From assembly GCA_002329485.1 (NCBI GenBank), contig DCTZ01000013.1, positions 1-51,535 of the forward strand: DNA of 51,535 bases, written 5' to 3'. The stretch is from Caryophanales bacterium UBA1427. GTDB taxonomy: Bacteria; Bacillota_I; Bacilli_A; ML615J-28; CAG-313. This document shows positions 33,071 to 42,789 of this stretch, one piece after another (within the stretch, counting starts at the first letter, position 1; each line of letters starts with the position of its first letter). Under the pieces are notes generated by a model. It was not told the DNA's origin, did no database searches, and was given only the letters and a program-made list of their open reading frames with translations. A program made the position numbers and the translations under genes.

Positions 33071-35281
33071 CTAGGCGAATTCCTTGGCAACAATCGTCGA
33101 CATCAGCAAGCGCTTCGAATACCGAAGGGCAAGGAACACCGCCAATACAAAGATGATAAAGCCTACGGTCAGGATGTGGAGCAGATCCAATCTTGCGAAG
33201 ATTTGCAAAATAAAGAAACGTTGACGCAAGCGGATAATGGCCCAGGCAATAAACATCGTCAAAAAGGTGATTAAAGCCAAAGTCAACAATTGGGCAAAGA
33301 TTTGAATACGGATCTTTTGGCCGTCGATACCAAGCGATCGCATGACCAAAAAGCCTTGTTTTTCGCTGTAAATGATGTTCTTAAGCGAAATATAAGCCAG
33401 GAAATAAATTCCGACCAATAAGAGGGCGACCAAAATGACCATAAAGATTTCGGTGACGACCGAAAAAACATTGCCGTAATTGGTCTGGAAATCACTTAAA
33501 GCCAGGGCATAGAAAGGCCCTTCTTCGATTTTTCGAGCAAGTTCCAAATCTTTATCGGGGTTTTCCGGGGTGATGCTGACTTGGAAAATATCGTTAAGGC
33601 CGAGGTTGGCAAATTCTTCCTCGGAAACCCGCAGTATTTGACGGATTAAATAACCGTTTTCGACCTGACTGCGCCAATCCCCATAACCGGCTTCTTTTCC
33701 TGGATAATCTTCCATCCTGACGGTAACATTCAAATCTTTTAAGGTTCTGGTTAAAAAGAGATTACTGAAATTGACATCGGTAGTAAAGGGACCGATGGTA
33801 CGGGTTTCACCCACAACCATTTTCAGGATTGCTTCTTTACCCGATAAAGTGGCATCCGGTATTATGATCAAACCGCGTTCGACAGGGGGTGCACCTGGGA
33901 TCGTGAAGGAGAAAGAAGAAACAGAAATGATGGCAGGCTGTTGCAAACGTTCGAGGACCGGGTCCGTAACATATATTTCTCCTTCGCCTTCGAAAACACC
34001 GACAATCACGGCATCTCTGGCGCTATCTTCGACTTCAAAGCGTAAGCGGATCGGTTGATTGAGCAAATCTTTTAATTCCGTTTCTTCCGGTAAGTATCTT
34101 ACCGAAAAAACCACTTCGTTTTCGTTTTGGGGAAGTCTGCTGCCGGCGATTAAGTCTTTTTCCCTTAATTCGCTTGTACTGCGGACAGAAGTATTATAGT
34201 CGTAATAGTCGATATTCTTGAAATAAAAATATGCACTTTGCTCAAGCGCCAAATCGTATTTAATCACGTTTTTTACCCCTTTTATGTTTTTTAGGGCAGT
34301 TATTTCTTCTGGGGTAATCGGACTGTTGTCGGTTTTTTTAACCACGATTCGACCGGGATAATAAGAGAAATTGTTGACACCGACCCAATAGCCGCCGCCT
34401 AAGTTGGAATCGCTGAAAGCATAAAGCGAATAAGCATAAGCCGAAAGGATATTGAGTACCATAAATATAAACAGCAACAACACCAACTTTTTCGGCGTGG
34501 AAAACAAAAAGCGGATACCCAAATCGACAGCGGTTTTGGTCGCCACCGATTTGGATTCCGGAATGGTCAAAGCGATATCGCTTTGAGGTTTTTGCCCCGT
34601 TTCCACATCGCTTTCGATCATCCCGTCGTGCATCGTGATAACTCTCGTCGCATGCATGATTGCTTCTTCGATATCATGGGATACCAATAAGACCAATTTG
34701 TTGTAACTGACCTTGCGAAGCAAAGCAATAATTTCTTCGCTCGTCTTTTTATCGAGATTGCCGGTTATTTCATCGCACACCATAATCGGGGCATCGCTGG
34801 CCAACGCTCTGGCAATCGCTACCCGCTGTTTTTCACCGCCCGAAAGCTGCGTGACACGGTGTTTTTTTCGATGGGATAAACCGACTTCGTCGATTATTTG
34901 CAGAACTTTATCCTGTCTTTCGGTTTTCGACAAACCGCGGGCGATTAAAGCCAGTTCCACATTTTGATAAACAGTAAAAGAATCTACCAAATTGTAATTT
35001 TGGAAAATAAAACTGATATAATTGCGCCGGTATTCTTCGTACTCTTTGGGCCCGAAATAGGTTGAATCCTCCCCATTAATGTAAAGGATACCTTCTTCAT
35101 AGGTATCCATTCCGCTTATTACATTAAGAAGGGTTGTTTTACCCGATCCGCTCGGTCCCGTGATAATCACGAATTCGCCCAAACTAAAAGAGCAATTGAC
35201 CTTACGGAGACCAAGGCCGACACCGCCGGCACCGGTATAATACTTGCTGATATTTTCCAACTGAATTATCGGTTTCGACAT
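33071..35281 (-). CDS. ABC exporter, fused ATPase and FtsX/MacB-type permease (first of pair)
   Basis: 736 residues with the same plan as its neighbour. The ATPase has Walker A GPSGSGKTTL, signature LSGGEKQR, Walker B MVCDEITGNLD (Pro to Ile in the D-loop approach) and VSHD. The first helix is near 264-285, with an outside domain of about 330 residues and three C-terminal helices (FLVMRSLGIDGQKIR between). The catalytic Glu is kept, so it should hydrolyse ATP. It follows pyk after 17 bases at the end of the glycogen/glycolysis unit. Confidence 0.9.
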   Translation of the reverse strand: MSKPIIQLENISKYYTGAGGVGLGLRKVNCSFSLGEFVIITGPSGSGKTTLLNVISGMDTYEEGILYINGEDSTYFGPKEYEEYRRNYISFIFQNYNLVDSFTVYQNVELALIARGLSKTERQDKVLQIIDEVGLSHRKKHRVTQLSGGEKQRVAIARALASDAPIMVCDEITGNLDKKTSEEIIALLRKVSYNKLVLLVSHDIEEAIMHATRVITMHDGMIESDVETGQKPQSDIALTIPESKSVATKTAVDLGIRFLFSTPKKLVLLLFIFMVLNILSAYAYSLYAFSDSNLGGGYWVGVNNFSYYPGRIVVKKTDNSPITPEEITALKNIKGVKNVIKYDLALEQSAYFYFKNIDYYDYNTSVRSTSELREKDLIAGSRLPQNENEVVFSVRYLPEETELKDLLNQPIRLRFEVEDSARDAVIVGVFEGEGEIYVTDPVLERLQQPAIISVSSFSFTIPGAPPVERGLIIIPDATLSGKEAILKMVVGETRTIGPFTTDVNFSNLFLTRTLKDLNVTVRMEDYPGKEAGYGDWRSQVENGYLIRQILRVSEEEFANLGLNDIFQVSITPENPDKDLELARKIEEGPFYALALSDFQTNYGNVFSVVTEIFMVILVALLLVGIYFLAYISLKNIIYSEKQGFLVMRSLGIDGQKIRIQIFAQLLTLALITFLTMFIAWAIIRLRQRFFILQIFARLDLLHILTVGFIIFVLAVFLALRYSKRLLMSTIVAKEFA

Positions 35282-35298
35282 TTTAAAACCCCCTTGGT

Positions 35299-36735
35299 TT
35301 ATTTGATGATTTCGATTTTCATCATGTTGGTAGTACGGGCAATATTCAAAGGGATGCCCGCAGTTACAATGACCATATCACCAGGGGCAAACTCAAACTT
35401 TTTATTCGCTTCTTTGATGGCTTGTTGAATGACATTTTCAAAATTATCCTGCAAGACCGCCAAAATCGGGAAAACGCCCCAACTCAAAGCAAGACTGCGC
35501 ATAACTTTACGGTTCATCGTAACTGCAATTATCGGTGCTTTCGGCCGAAAATGCGAAACCGCCCGCGCCGTAAAACCAGACATGGTCGGAGTGAGAATCG
35601 CCGAAACAGGGAGCTGGTGCGCCGCATCCGCAACGCTTAAAGCTATGGTCGAAGCGATATCGTTGACGCGCGCTTCCTGCGCCCGCAGCATCAATTCTTT
35701 GTAATTGATTTCTTCTTCCATCCGCAGGGCAATCGTATTCATCATGGTTACCGATTCGACCGGATATAGTCCCGAAGCCGTTTCGCCGCTTAACATGATG
35801 GCGTCGCAGCCGGATAAAACCGCCGTGGCAACGTCGTTGACTTCCGCCCGGGTCGGCCGCGGATTGTATTGCATCGATTCCAGCATTTGCGTAGCCACTA
35901 TTACGGGTTTATTCGCAAAGTGGCATTTGGACACGATGGAACGTTGAAAAATCGGTACTTCGTGAATCGGAACTTCGACGCCGAGATCGCCCCTGGCCAC
36001 CATAATTCCGTCCGCAACGCTTAAGATTTCGTCGAAATTGCGGATACCCATCGTGTTTTCGATTTTGGCAATGATTTGGATACCTTTCCCGCCATGTTCT
36101 CTTAGGAAATTACGCATTTCGATAATATCTTCCGGGCAGGAAACAAAGGAAGCCGCAACAAAATCCACTTCGTTTTCGCAACCGAAAGCCAAGTCTTTTT
36201 TGTCCTGTTCCGACAAAAACGGTAAACTTAACTTGACCGATGGAACATTGATGCCCCGCCGGTTTTTCAGCGTCGCGTTGTTTTCGATTAAGCACACCAA
36301 TTCCTGGTTGTCATAATCTTTTGACAATACTTGCAAAGTTAAATTTCCGTCATCGACCAAAAGGATATTACCGACTTCGACATCGTTGATTAGATCCGTA
36401 TGGGTAACCGAAAACTTTTCTTCGGTTCCCAATACTTCATGCATGGCAATGCGAACTTTATTGCCTTTTTTCAAGGTAACCTTGCCGTTTTCAAAATCAT
36501 GGGTACGGATTTCCGGTCCCTTGGTGTCCAACATTATGGCAATTTCGGTTCCCAATTCCTGATTGGCAGCGCGAATCTTATTGATGTTATCCAAATGTTC
36601 CTCATGGCTGCCATGAGAAAAGTTCAGTCTGGCAACATCCATCCCCGCTAAAATTAGGTTTTTAATCGTTTCTTTGGATCGACTGGACGGTCCAATGGTT
36701 GCCACAATTTTGGTTTTGCATAAAAAATGATTCAT
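35299..36735 (-). CDS. pyk: Pyruvate kinase
   Basis: Converts phosphoenolpyruvate and ADP to pyruvate and ATP. The 478 residues match the E. coli type, without the extra C-terminal PEP-utiliser domain of the Bacillus enzyme. Visible are KIVATIGPSSRS, MDVARLNFSHG, the active-site segment IIAKIENTMGI, VARGDLGVEVP, and the C-terminal allosteric domain. It is 10 bases after pfkA and should be cotranscribed, putting both irreversible steps of lower and upper glycolysis in the glycogen operon. Confidence 0.97.
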   Translation of the reverse strand: MNHFLCKTKIVATIGPSSRSKETIKNLILAGMDVARLNFSHGSHEEHLDNINKIRAANQELGTEIAIMLDTKGPEIRTHDFENGKVTLKKGNKVRIAMHEVLGTEEKFSVTHTDLINDVEVGNILLVDDGNLTLQVLSKDYDNQELVCLIENNATLKNRRGINVPSVKLSLPFLSEQDKKDLAFGCENEVDFVAASFVSCPEDIIEMRNFLREHGGKGIQIIAKIENTMGIRNFDEILSVADGIMVARGDLGVEVPIHEVPIFQRSIVSKCHFANKPVIVATQMLESMQYNPRPTRAEVNDVATAVLSGCDAIMLSGETASGLYPVESVTMMNTIALRMEEEINYKELMLRAQEARVNDIASTIALSVADAAHQLPVSAILTPTMSGFTARAVSHFRPKAPIIAVTMNRKVMRSLALSWGVFPILAVLQDNFENVIQQAIKEANKKFEFAPGDMVIVTAGIPLNIARTTNMMKIEIIK

Positions 36736-36745
36736 TATGAACTCC

Positions 36746-37720
36746 TCAAGATAAGATGTGCATCAGCTCATCAAAGTTTTTGAACATATTTTTCTTTGCG
36801 GTTAATGCTTCGGCTAAAGGAATTTCGATTATTTCATTGTTTTTGATTGCGATAGCGATACCGCCGCGTCCCCCGAGAGCTGCCAGTACAGCGGCATGTC
36901 CCATCCGCGAAGCAAGAATGCGGTCTTGAGCTGTCGGTGAACCTCCTCTTTGAATATGACCGAGAATCGTCGCCCGACAGGAGAAGCCGGATTTTTCTTC
37001 GATTTCCCGGGCCAATTCATGAACATCGGTAACGTGTTCGGCCACAACGACCAAAGCATGGCGTTTGTTTTGCGCTTTCCAGGTCTTGGCTTCGGCCAGG
37101 ATTTCTTCCAGGTTGAAAGTTTCTTTGCTGTGAATAACTACTTCGGCTCCAGCCGCAACTCCCACAGCCAACGCAATGTCGCCGCAATACCGTCCCATAA
37201 CTTCGATAATGGAACAGCGTTGGTGTGCATTCGAGGTATCGCGCAATTTATCGCATGCATCAAGCGCGGTATTAAGCGCCGTATCAAAACCAATCGTAAA
37301 ATCGGTTGATGGGATATCGTTATCGATTGTGCCCGGCAAAGCGATGCAAGGCATGCCGAGTTCGGTCAGCCGTTTGGCGCCTTGATATGTGCCGTCGCCG
37401 CCGATGGTTATCAGATAACTGATACCGAGTTGTTTCAAATTGTTGATACCGATTAAACGGTTTTCGTCTTTGACGAAATCTTTCATTCGGGCAGTTCCAA
37501 GGATTGTTCCGCCGCGCGTGATAATATCGGTTACCGATCTGCGGTCCATGCGGAAAATATATTTTCCGCCTTCGAACATTCCTTTATAACCGTCCTGAAT
37601 TCCGTAAACTTCCGCACCATAATATTCGCCGGCACGGACAACGGCGCGGATAGCCGCATTCATTCCCGGGGCGTCACCGCCTGAAGTTAGAATTCCAATT
37701 TTAATTCTTTTTTCTTCCAT
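36746..37720 (-). CDS. pfkA: ATP-dependent 6-phosphofructokinase
   Basis: Phosphorylates fructose 6-phosphate. 324 residues, starting at ATG 37720 behind GAAGGAG; ATGs 3 and 15 bases upstream are less well spaced. The nucleotide site GGDGTYQGA has Gly as in ATP-using enzymes, not the Asp of PPi-dependent ones. The catalytic Asp is in PGTIDNDIPSTDFTIGFDTA. Other conserved motifs are GILTSGGDAPGMNAA and EVMGRYCGD. It lies between glgP and pyk. Confidence 0.97.
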   Translation of the reverse strand: MEEKRIKIGILTSGGDAPGMNAAIRAVVRAGEYYGAEVYGIQDGYKGMFEGGKYIFRMDRRSVTDIITRGGTILGTARMKDFVKDENRLIGINNLKQLGISYLITIGGDGTYQGAKRLTELGMPCIALPGTIDNDIPSTDFTIGFDTALNTALDACDKLRDTSNAHQRCSIIEVMGRYCGDIALAVGVAAGAEVVIHSKETFNLEEILAEAKTWKAQNKRHALVVVAEHVTDVHELAREIEEKSGFSCRATILGHIQRGGSPTAQDRILASRMGHAAVLAALGGRGGIAIAIKNNEIIEIPLAEALTAKKNMFKNFDELMHILS

Positions 37721-37772
37721 CATAATCTCCTTCATTCACTACACATTAACGTTTTGTTATTGTTTTTTTTAA

Positions 37773-40184
37773 TTATTTTACTTTGGTTAAATGCCAAATG
37801 CGCTTGACATAATCTTCGATGCTGCGGTCGGCCGCAAACCTTCCCGCTTCGCTGATATTGATTAACGACATTTGGTTGAAGCGTACTTCGTCCTGATATA
37901 CTTGGTCCATCAATTGATGGGCTTTCATATAACTTTCGAAATCCGCCAGACACATATATTGGTCAGCTACTCCCCAGTTGGTGAGCAAGTAGTTGGCGAT
38001 ATTTTCGAAACTCTTTCCGGCAAAGCCTTTCTTGAGGGCACCGATGACTTCGCGTATTTCCCGGTTGTTGTTGTAATAATAAGTGGAATTGTAACCCGCT
38101 TTCCATAAATCGTTGACTTCTGGAGCGGTTAAGCCGAAAATAAAAATATTGTCGTCTCCGACCGCATCGCAGATTTCCACATTCGCTCCGTCCATCGTAC
38201 CGATGGTAACCGCACCGTTGATCATGAATTTCATATTGCCGGTACCGCTCGCTTCTTTTCCCGCCAACGATATTTGTTGACTGATTTCGCTGGCCGGCAT
38301 CAATTTTTCTGCAAGCGTCACATTGTAATCTTCCAAGAAAACCACATTCAGTTTCCTTCTGATTTCCGGATGAAGGTCTATTTCTTTGCTTAGATAATTA
38401 ATCAATTGAATGATTTCTTTGGCCACGTAATAGCCCGGTGCCGCTTTCGCTCCGAAGATAAAGGTTTGAGGAGTCATATTAAGGTCCGGATTTTCTTTCC
38501 ATTGGTTGTAAAGACTGATAATCTTTAGGACGTTTAACAGCTGCCGCTTGTATTCGTGTAGCCTTTTGACCTGAACGTCAAAGCGGGTTTCCGGATCGAT
38601 TTTTATGCCCTGTTTTTGGAACACATAGTCCGCAAAAGCAACTTTGTTTTGGTATTTGATTTCCTTTAAGCGTTTCAAAACCTCAAGGTCGTTTTCATAA
38701 GCGCGAAACTTCTTGAGTTCGCTCGCATCATGGTAATATCCGTGACCGATGGTTTCGTCCAGCAGCTTTGCAAGCAACGGGTTGGATTGGTTAAGCCAAC
38801 GCCGGTGGGCAATACCGTTCGTGACATTGGTGAATTTTTCCGGCGTCAACTGATAGTAATCGTTAAACAGTGTCCGTTTGATGATATCGCTGTGCAAAGC
38901 CGATACCCCGTTAACCGAGAAACTGCCGATAACGCTCAGATTGGCCATCCGGATTTGATGGTTGGCGATAACAGCCATACGATTGATTTTGTTCCAATCG
39001 CCCGGATATTTTTCCCAAAGCATCCGGGAATAACGTTGGTTGATTTCTTTGATGATTTGGTAAATCCGCGGTAATTCCTGAGCAATCATGGTTTCGTCCC
39101 AAACTTCAAGAGCTTCCGCCATAACGGTATGATTGGTATAAGCTACGGTGTTCGTAACTAACTGCCAAGCTTCGTCCCAACCGAAACAATAGTCATCCAT
39201 CAGTATCCGCATCAATTCCGGAATACAGAGCGCCGGATGGGTATCGTTGATATGGATAATCGCATATTGACTCAAAGTATGCAAATCGTGATACCGTTTC
39301 AAATGATCCGCCAAAATATCCTGAATCGAGGCGCTGACCAAGAAATACTGTTGTCTCAGCCGCAGGCTCTTGCCTTGGGAATGGTCATCGGACGGATACA
39401 AAACTTTGGATATCAGTTCCGCTTCATGGCTGGCCTGTAAAGCTTTGAGATAATCCCCTTCGGAGAAAGATTTCATGTCGAACTGTGTAGAACTTCGGGC
39501 CCGCCACAGGCGCAAAGTCGAAATACCTTCGGAGTCGCCGCCTGAAATCAACAAGTCGTATGGAACAGCTTCGACTTCGTTATAGTCGTGGTATTCAACC
39601 CGCATATGTCCTTCTTCGAAGTGTTCGCTTACCCAACCGTCGAATTTGACGGTTTTGATTCGGTCGCTGCGCGGAATCAGCCACACTTCGCCGCCCGGAA
39701 GCCAAACATCGGGTACTTCCGTTTGCCAGCCGTCAACCATTTTTTGTTTGAATAAACCGAATTCGTAACGGATGGAAAAGCCGGTAGCCGGATATTGCAA
39801 ACTGGCAAGGGAATCCATAAAGCAAGCCGCAAGCCTTCCCAAACCGCCGTTGCCGAGACCGGCATCCGGTTCTTGTTCATAGAGGTCATCAAGTGAAAAG
39901 CCATACCCTTTCAAGGCTTTTTGGTAAGATTCGACGATTCCCAAATTATACAAATTAGTCTTCAGAGAACGCCCGACTAAAAACTCCATGCACAAGTAAT
40001 AAACCCGTTTGGCTTTACTTGCTTTTACCTTGCGATTAAATTGTTTCTTTTTTTCCATCAACAAATCGAGGACCGATAAGCTGACTGCTTTATACATTTG
40101 TTCCAAAGTGGCCTCGGTCGGCAAGACCCCGAAATAATGGGCTAATTTGTTCTCGACGATTTTTTTAACTTCATGTTCTGTCAT
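37773..40184 (-). CDS. glgP: Glycogen phosphorylase
   Basis: Releases glucose 1-phosphate from glycogen by phosphorolysis. 803 residues. The pyridoxal-phosphate lysine is in EASGTGNMKFMINGAVTIG, followed by TMDGANVEI. Other family segments are GNGGLGRLAACFMDSLA and PDVWLPGG. AAGGAG precedes ATG 40184. It lies just after glgA, so synthesis and breakdown enzymes are made from one message; control would then be by metabolites. Confidence 0.97.
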   Translation of the reverse strand: MTEHEVKKIVENKLAHYFGVLPTEATLEQMYKAVSLSVLDLLMEKKKQFNRKVKASKAKRVYYLCMEFLVGRSLKTNLYNLGIVESYQKALKGYGFSLDDLYEQEPDAGLGNGGLGRLAACFMDSLASLQYPATGFSIRYEFGLFKQKMVDGWQTEVPDVWLPGGEVWLIPRSDRIKTVKFDGWVSEHFEEGHMRVEYHDYNEVEAVPYDLLISGGDSEGISTLRLWRARSSTQFDMKSFSEGDYLKALQASHEAELISKVLYPSDDHSQGKSLRLRQQYFLVSASIQDILADHLKRYHDLHTLSQYAIIHINDTHPALCIPELMRILMDDYCFGWDEAWQLVTNTVAYTNHTVMAEALEVWDETMIAQELPRIYQIIKEINQRYSRMLWEKYPGDWNKINRMAVIANHQIRMANLSVIGSFSVNGVSALHSDIIKRTLFNDYYQLTPEKFTNVTNGIAHRRWLNQSNPLLAKLLDETIGHGYYHDASELKKFRAYENDLEVLKRLKEIKYQNKVAFADYVFQKQGIKIDPETRFDVQVKRLHEYKRQLLNVLKIISLYNQWKENPDLNMTPQTFIFGAKAAPGYYVAKEIIQLINYLSKEIDLHPEIRRKLNVVFLEDYNVTLAEKLMPASEISQQISLAGKEASGTGNMKFMINGAVTIGTMDGANVEICDAVGDDNIFIFGLTAPEVNDLWKAGYNSTYYYNNNREIREVIGALKKGFAGKSFENIANYLLTNWGVADQYMCLADFESYMKAHQLMDQVYQDEVRFNQMSLINISEAGRFAADRSIEDYVKRIWHLTKVK

Positions 40185-40218
40185 TGGTTCTCCTTCATTT
40201 CTAGTAAGCTCATATTCA

Positions 40219-41658
40219 TTATTGTTTTAAAACTTGCTCATACATTTTGAGATATTCTTTGGCCGATTTCGTCCAACCGAAATCCGTTTCCATAACCGTA
40301 TGAACTTTTTTCATCCAATCGTCCGGGTTTTGATAATCGTTCAAAGCCCGTCTGAGGGTTGACAGAAGCGCTCCGGAACTGTATTCGGCAAAAGTATATC
40401 CGTTTCCGTTTTCCCCGGAAAAGTCTTTGATACTGTCGGCAAGCCCTCCCGTTTCGCGCACAATCGGAATCGAGCCGTAGCGCGATGCAATCATTTGGGC
40501 CAAGCCGCACGGTTCCGCTTTCGAAGGCATCAGGAAGATATCGCTGGCGCCGTAAATCTTGCGCGACAAATCAGGATTGTAAGCGATGATGACGCGCAAT
40601 TTCGAACCAAATTTGTTTTCCAAATCTTTGAAATATCCTTCGAAGTGAATGTCACCGGTTCCGAGCATGACGATTTGCACTTTTTCAATCAGCAATTCTT
40701 CTATCATGCCTTTGACAAGATCCAATCCCTTGTGGGCTACTAGTCTTGTGACCATCCCGATTAATGGAATCGATTTGTCAACCGGTAAATTCAGCATTTT
40801 TTGCAATTCGATTTTGTTTTCTACCTTATTTTCTACGCTTTTGGAATTATAATTCACAAACAGCGCTTTGTCTTTGGATGGACTGTAAAAGTTTTTGTCG
40901 ATGCCGTTAAGGATACCCACCAATTTATGTTTGACCCGTTCGACTTCATACTCCAAGCCGTGTGCGTATTCCGGGGACAAGATTTCTTTGGCATAGGTAG
41001 GACTGACCGTGGTAACGATATGCGAGGTTTCCATCGCGCCCTTCATGATATTGATTGAACCTTTATACTCCAACAGATGGCTGTCAAAGCGGGAGATGCC
41101 AAAGGTATCTTCCAAAACATCCCAGTCGTTCGCAAAAATACCTTGGTATTCGATGTTGTGAATCGTAAAGACAAACTTGGTGCGGGCAAAAACCGGATTG
41201 TCCCCGTAATGGGTTCTGCGGTAAACCGGCACCAAACCGGTCTGCCAATCGTGGCAGTGCACGATATTCGGTTTTAAATTCAAATACAGGATGGCATCGA
41301 GACCGGCTTTGGCAAAGAACGCAAAGCGTTCGCCGTCGTCAAAGTAGCCGTAGAAGTTCGAACGTTTGAAATAATATTCGTTGTCCAAAAAATAATAGGT
41401 TACATCTTTGGCTTCATATTTGAAGATCCCGCAATACTGCTTGCGCCAGGCCAGCTGAACCGTCATTTGTCCGACATAGAGCAGTTTGTTGCGCCAGGCG
41501 GGGTTGATTTTCGAATAAAGCGGCAAAATAACGCTTACGGTCGCTTCGCTCGCGCTGGCTATTTTTTGGGGAAGCGAGCCGATGACATCGCCCAAACCCC
41601 CCGATGCAAAGAAAGGTTGACACTCAGAAGCGATAAAAACGATTTTTTTATCTTCCAT
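40219..41658 (-). CDS. glgA: Glycogen synthase (ADP-glucose type)
   Basis: GT5 glycosyltransferase that adds glucose from ADP-glucose to glycogen; 479 residues. The N-terminal motif reads PFFASGGLGDVIGSLP, where E. coli and Bacillus have KTGGLADV, so the conserved Lys is Ala. C-terminal catalytic segments MPSKAEPCGLAQMIAS and RETGGLADSI are intact. AAGGAGGTAAT precedes the start. It follows glgD after 9 bases. Confidence 0.96.
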   Translation of the reverse strand: MEDKKIVFIASECQPFFASGGLGDVIGSLPQKIASASEATVSVILPLYSKINPAWRNKLLYVGQMTVQLAWRKQYCGIFKYEAKDVTYYFLDNEYYFKRSNFYGYFDDGERFAFFAKAGLDAILYLNLKPNIVHCHDWQTGLVPVYRRTHYGDNPVFARTKFVFTIHNIEYQGIFANDWDVLEDTFGISRFDSHLLEYKGSINIMKGAMETSHIVTTVSPTYAKEILSPEYAHGLEYEVERVKHKLVGILNGIDKNFYSPSKDKALFVNYNSKSVENKVENKIELQKMLNLPVDKSIPLIGMVTRLVAHKGLDLVKGMIEELLIEKVQIVMLGTGDIHFEGYFKDLENKFGSKLRVIIAYNPDLSRKIYGASDIFLMPSKAEPCGLAQMIASRYGSIPIVRETGGLADSIKDFSGENGNGYTFAEYSSGALLSTLRRALNDYQNPDDWMKKVHTVMETDFGWTKSAKEYLKMYEQVLKQ

Positions 41659-41667
41659 ATTACCTCC

Positions 41668-42789
41668 TTAGACCATGACATTTTTTCCCAAATAATAAGG
41701 GATGGTTTCGCATCCGGATAAATTGCGCCGGTCGCGAATGGTGACATTTTTATCCGCTACCACGCAATTCAGTTTTACGTGTTCGCCGGTAATGGTATCC
41801 TGCATCAGGATGGAGTTTTCTACAACCGTGTTTTTGCCGATTTTGACTCCCCTAAAGAGAATACTGTTCCGCACGGTTCCTTCGATTACGCATCCGTCCG
41901 CAATATAACATCTTTCCACCACCGCATCCTTTCCGTACTTGGTCGGAGCGGAGTCGCGGACTTTGGTGTAAATCGCCTGATTTTTCTGCTCGAATATTTC
42001 GGCCCGGACTTGGGAATCAAGGAGTTTCATATTGTTGGCAAAATAAGTAGCCAAGGAACTGATGTGAAGGTACGGTCCTTCATATTCCGATGCGTAAATG
42101 TTTAAAAGCGAAGTGTTATGCAAAATGATATCACGTTCGAAATTGTTGGCGCCGTGGGCTAAGGCCTCGTCGATTAAATTGTACAACAATTTGCGTTTGA
42201 TAACCCAGGCATTGACGGCCATGTTGGCGGTGGTGCCGACATCGCTCGTTAAAGACGCGGAAGTCACTCTGCCCGCTTCGCCGATTGTCAGACTCATATG
42301 AGGATGCAAATCCGGAGTGATTTCCGCTTTTTGGTAAACCACGGTGATATCCGCATTCCTTTCCTCATGTTCCTGGATAACCTGATGGTAATCGATGACA
42401 TTGACGCTGTCGCAGTCCACCATCAGAACATATTCTTCGTTGGCTTTGGAGATAAAGCCCATCAGGCCTTTAATCGCTTCCAAACGGTTGGCATAAAGAC
42501 TGTCCGAGCGGTAATTTCCGAAAGGCGGGAAAATCGTAACCCCACCGTTACGGCGGGAGAGATCCCAATCCTTACCGGAACCGATGTGGTCCATCAAAGA
42601 CTGATAATTGCGTTTGGCAATGATGCCGACCCGCGTAATCCCCGCATTCACCATATTGGACAAAGCAAAGTCCACCAAACGGTATCTTCCGCCGAAAGGA
42701 ACCGAAGCAAGCGTGCGAAACCGGGTTAATTCATCAACGGTATCGGTATGTAAATCTGAAAAGATAATTCCTAAAGCTCGCATGAACAT
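41668..42789 (-). CDS. glgD: Glucose-1-phosphate adenylyltransferase subunit GlgD
   Basis: The non-catalytic or regulatory partner of GlgC in Bacillota ADP-glucose pyrophosphorylase. 373 residues, with a nucleotidyltransferase-like N-terminal domain (MFMRALGIIFSDLHTD ... FGGRYRLVDFALSNMVNAGI) that lacks the GGxGxRL loop, and a C-terminal left-handed beta-helix (hexapeptide repeats). The segment MVDCDSVNVIDY replaces SGDHIYKMDY of GlgC. It overlaps glgC by 19 bases, consistent with a heteromeric complex. Confidence 0.94.
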   Translation of the reverse strand: MFMRALGIIFSDLHTDTVDELTRFRTLASVPFGGRYRLVDFALSNMVNAGITRVGIIAKRNYQSLMDHIGSGKDWDLSRRNGGVTIFPPFGNYRSDSLYANRLEAIKGLMGFISKANEEYVLMVDCDSVNVIDYHQVIQEHEERNADITVVYQKAEITPDLHPHMSLTIGEAGRVTSASLTSDVGTTANMAVNAWVIKRKLLYNLIDEALAHGANNFERDIILHNTSLLNIYASEYEGPYLHISSLATYFANNMKLLDSQVRAEIFEQKNQAIYTKVRDSAPTKYGKDAVVERCYIADGCVIEGTVRNSILFRGVKIGKNTVVENSILMQDTITGEHVKLNCVVADKNVTIRDRRNLSGCETIPYYLGKNVMV

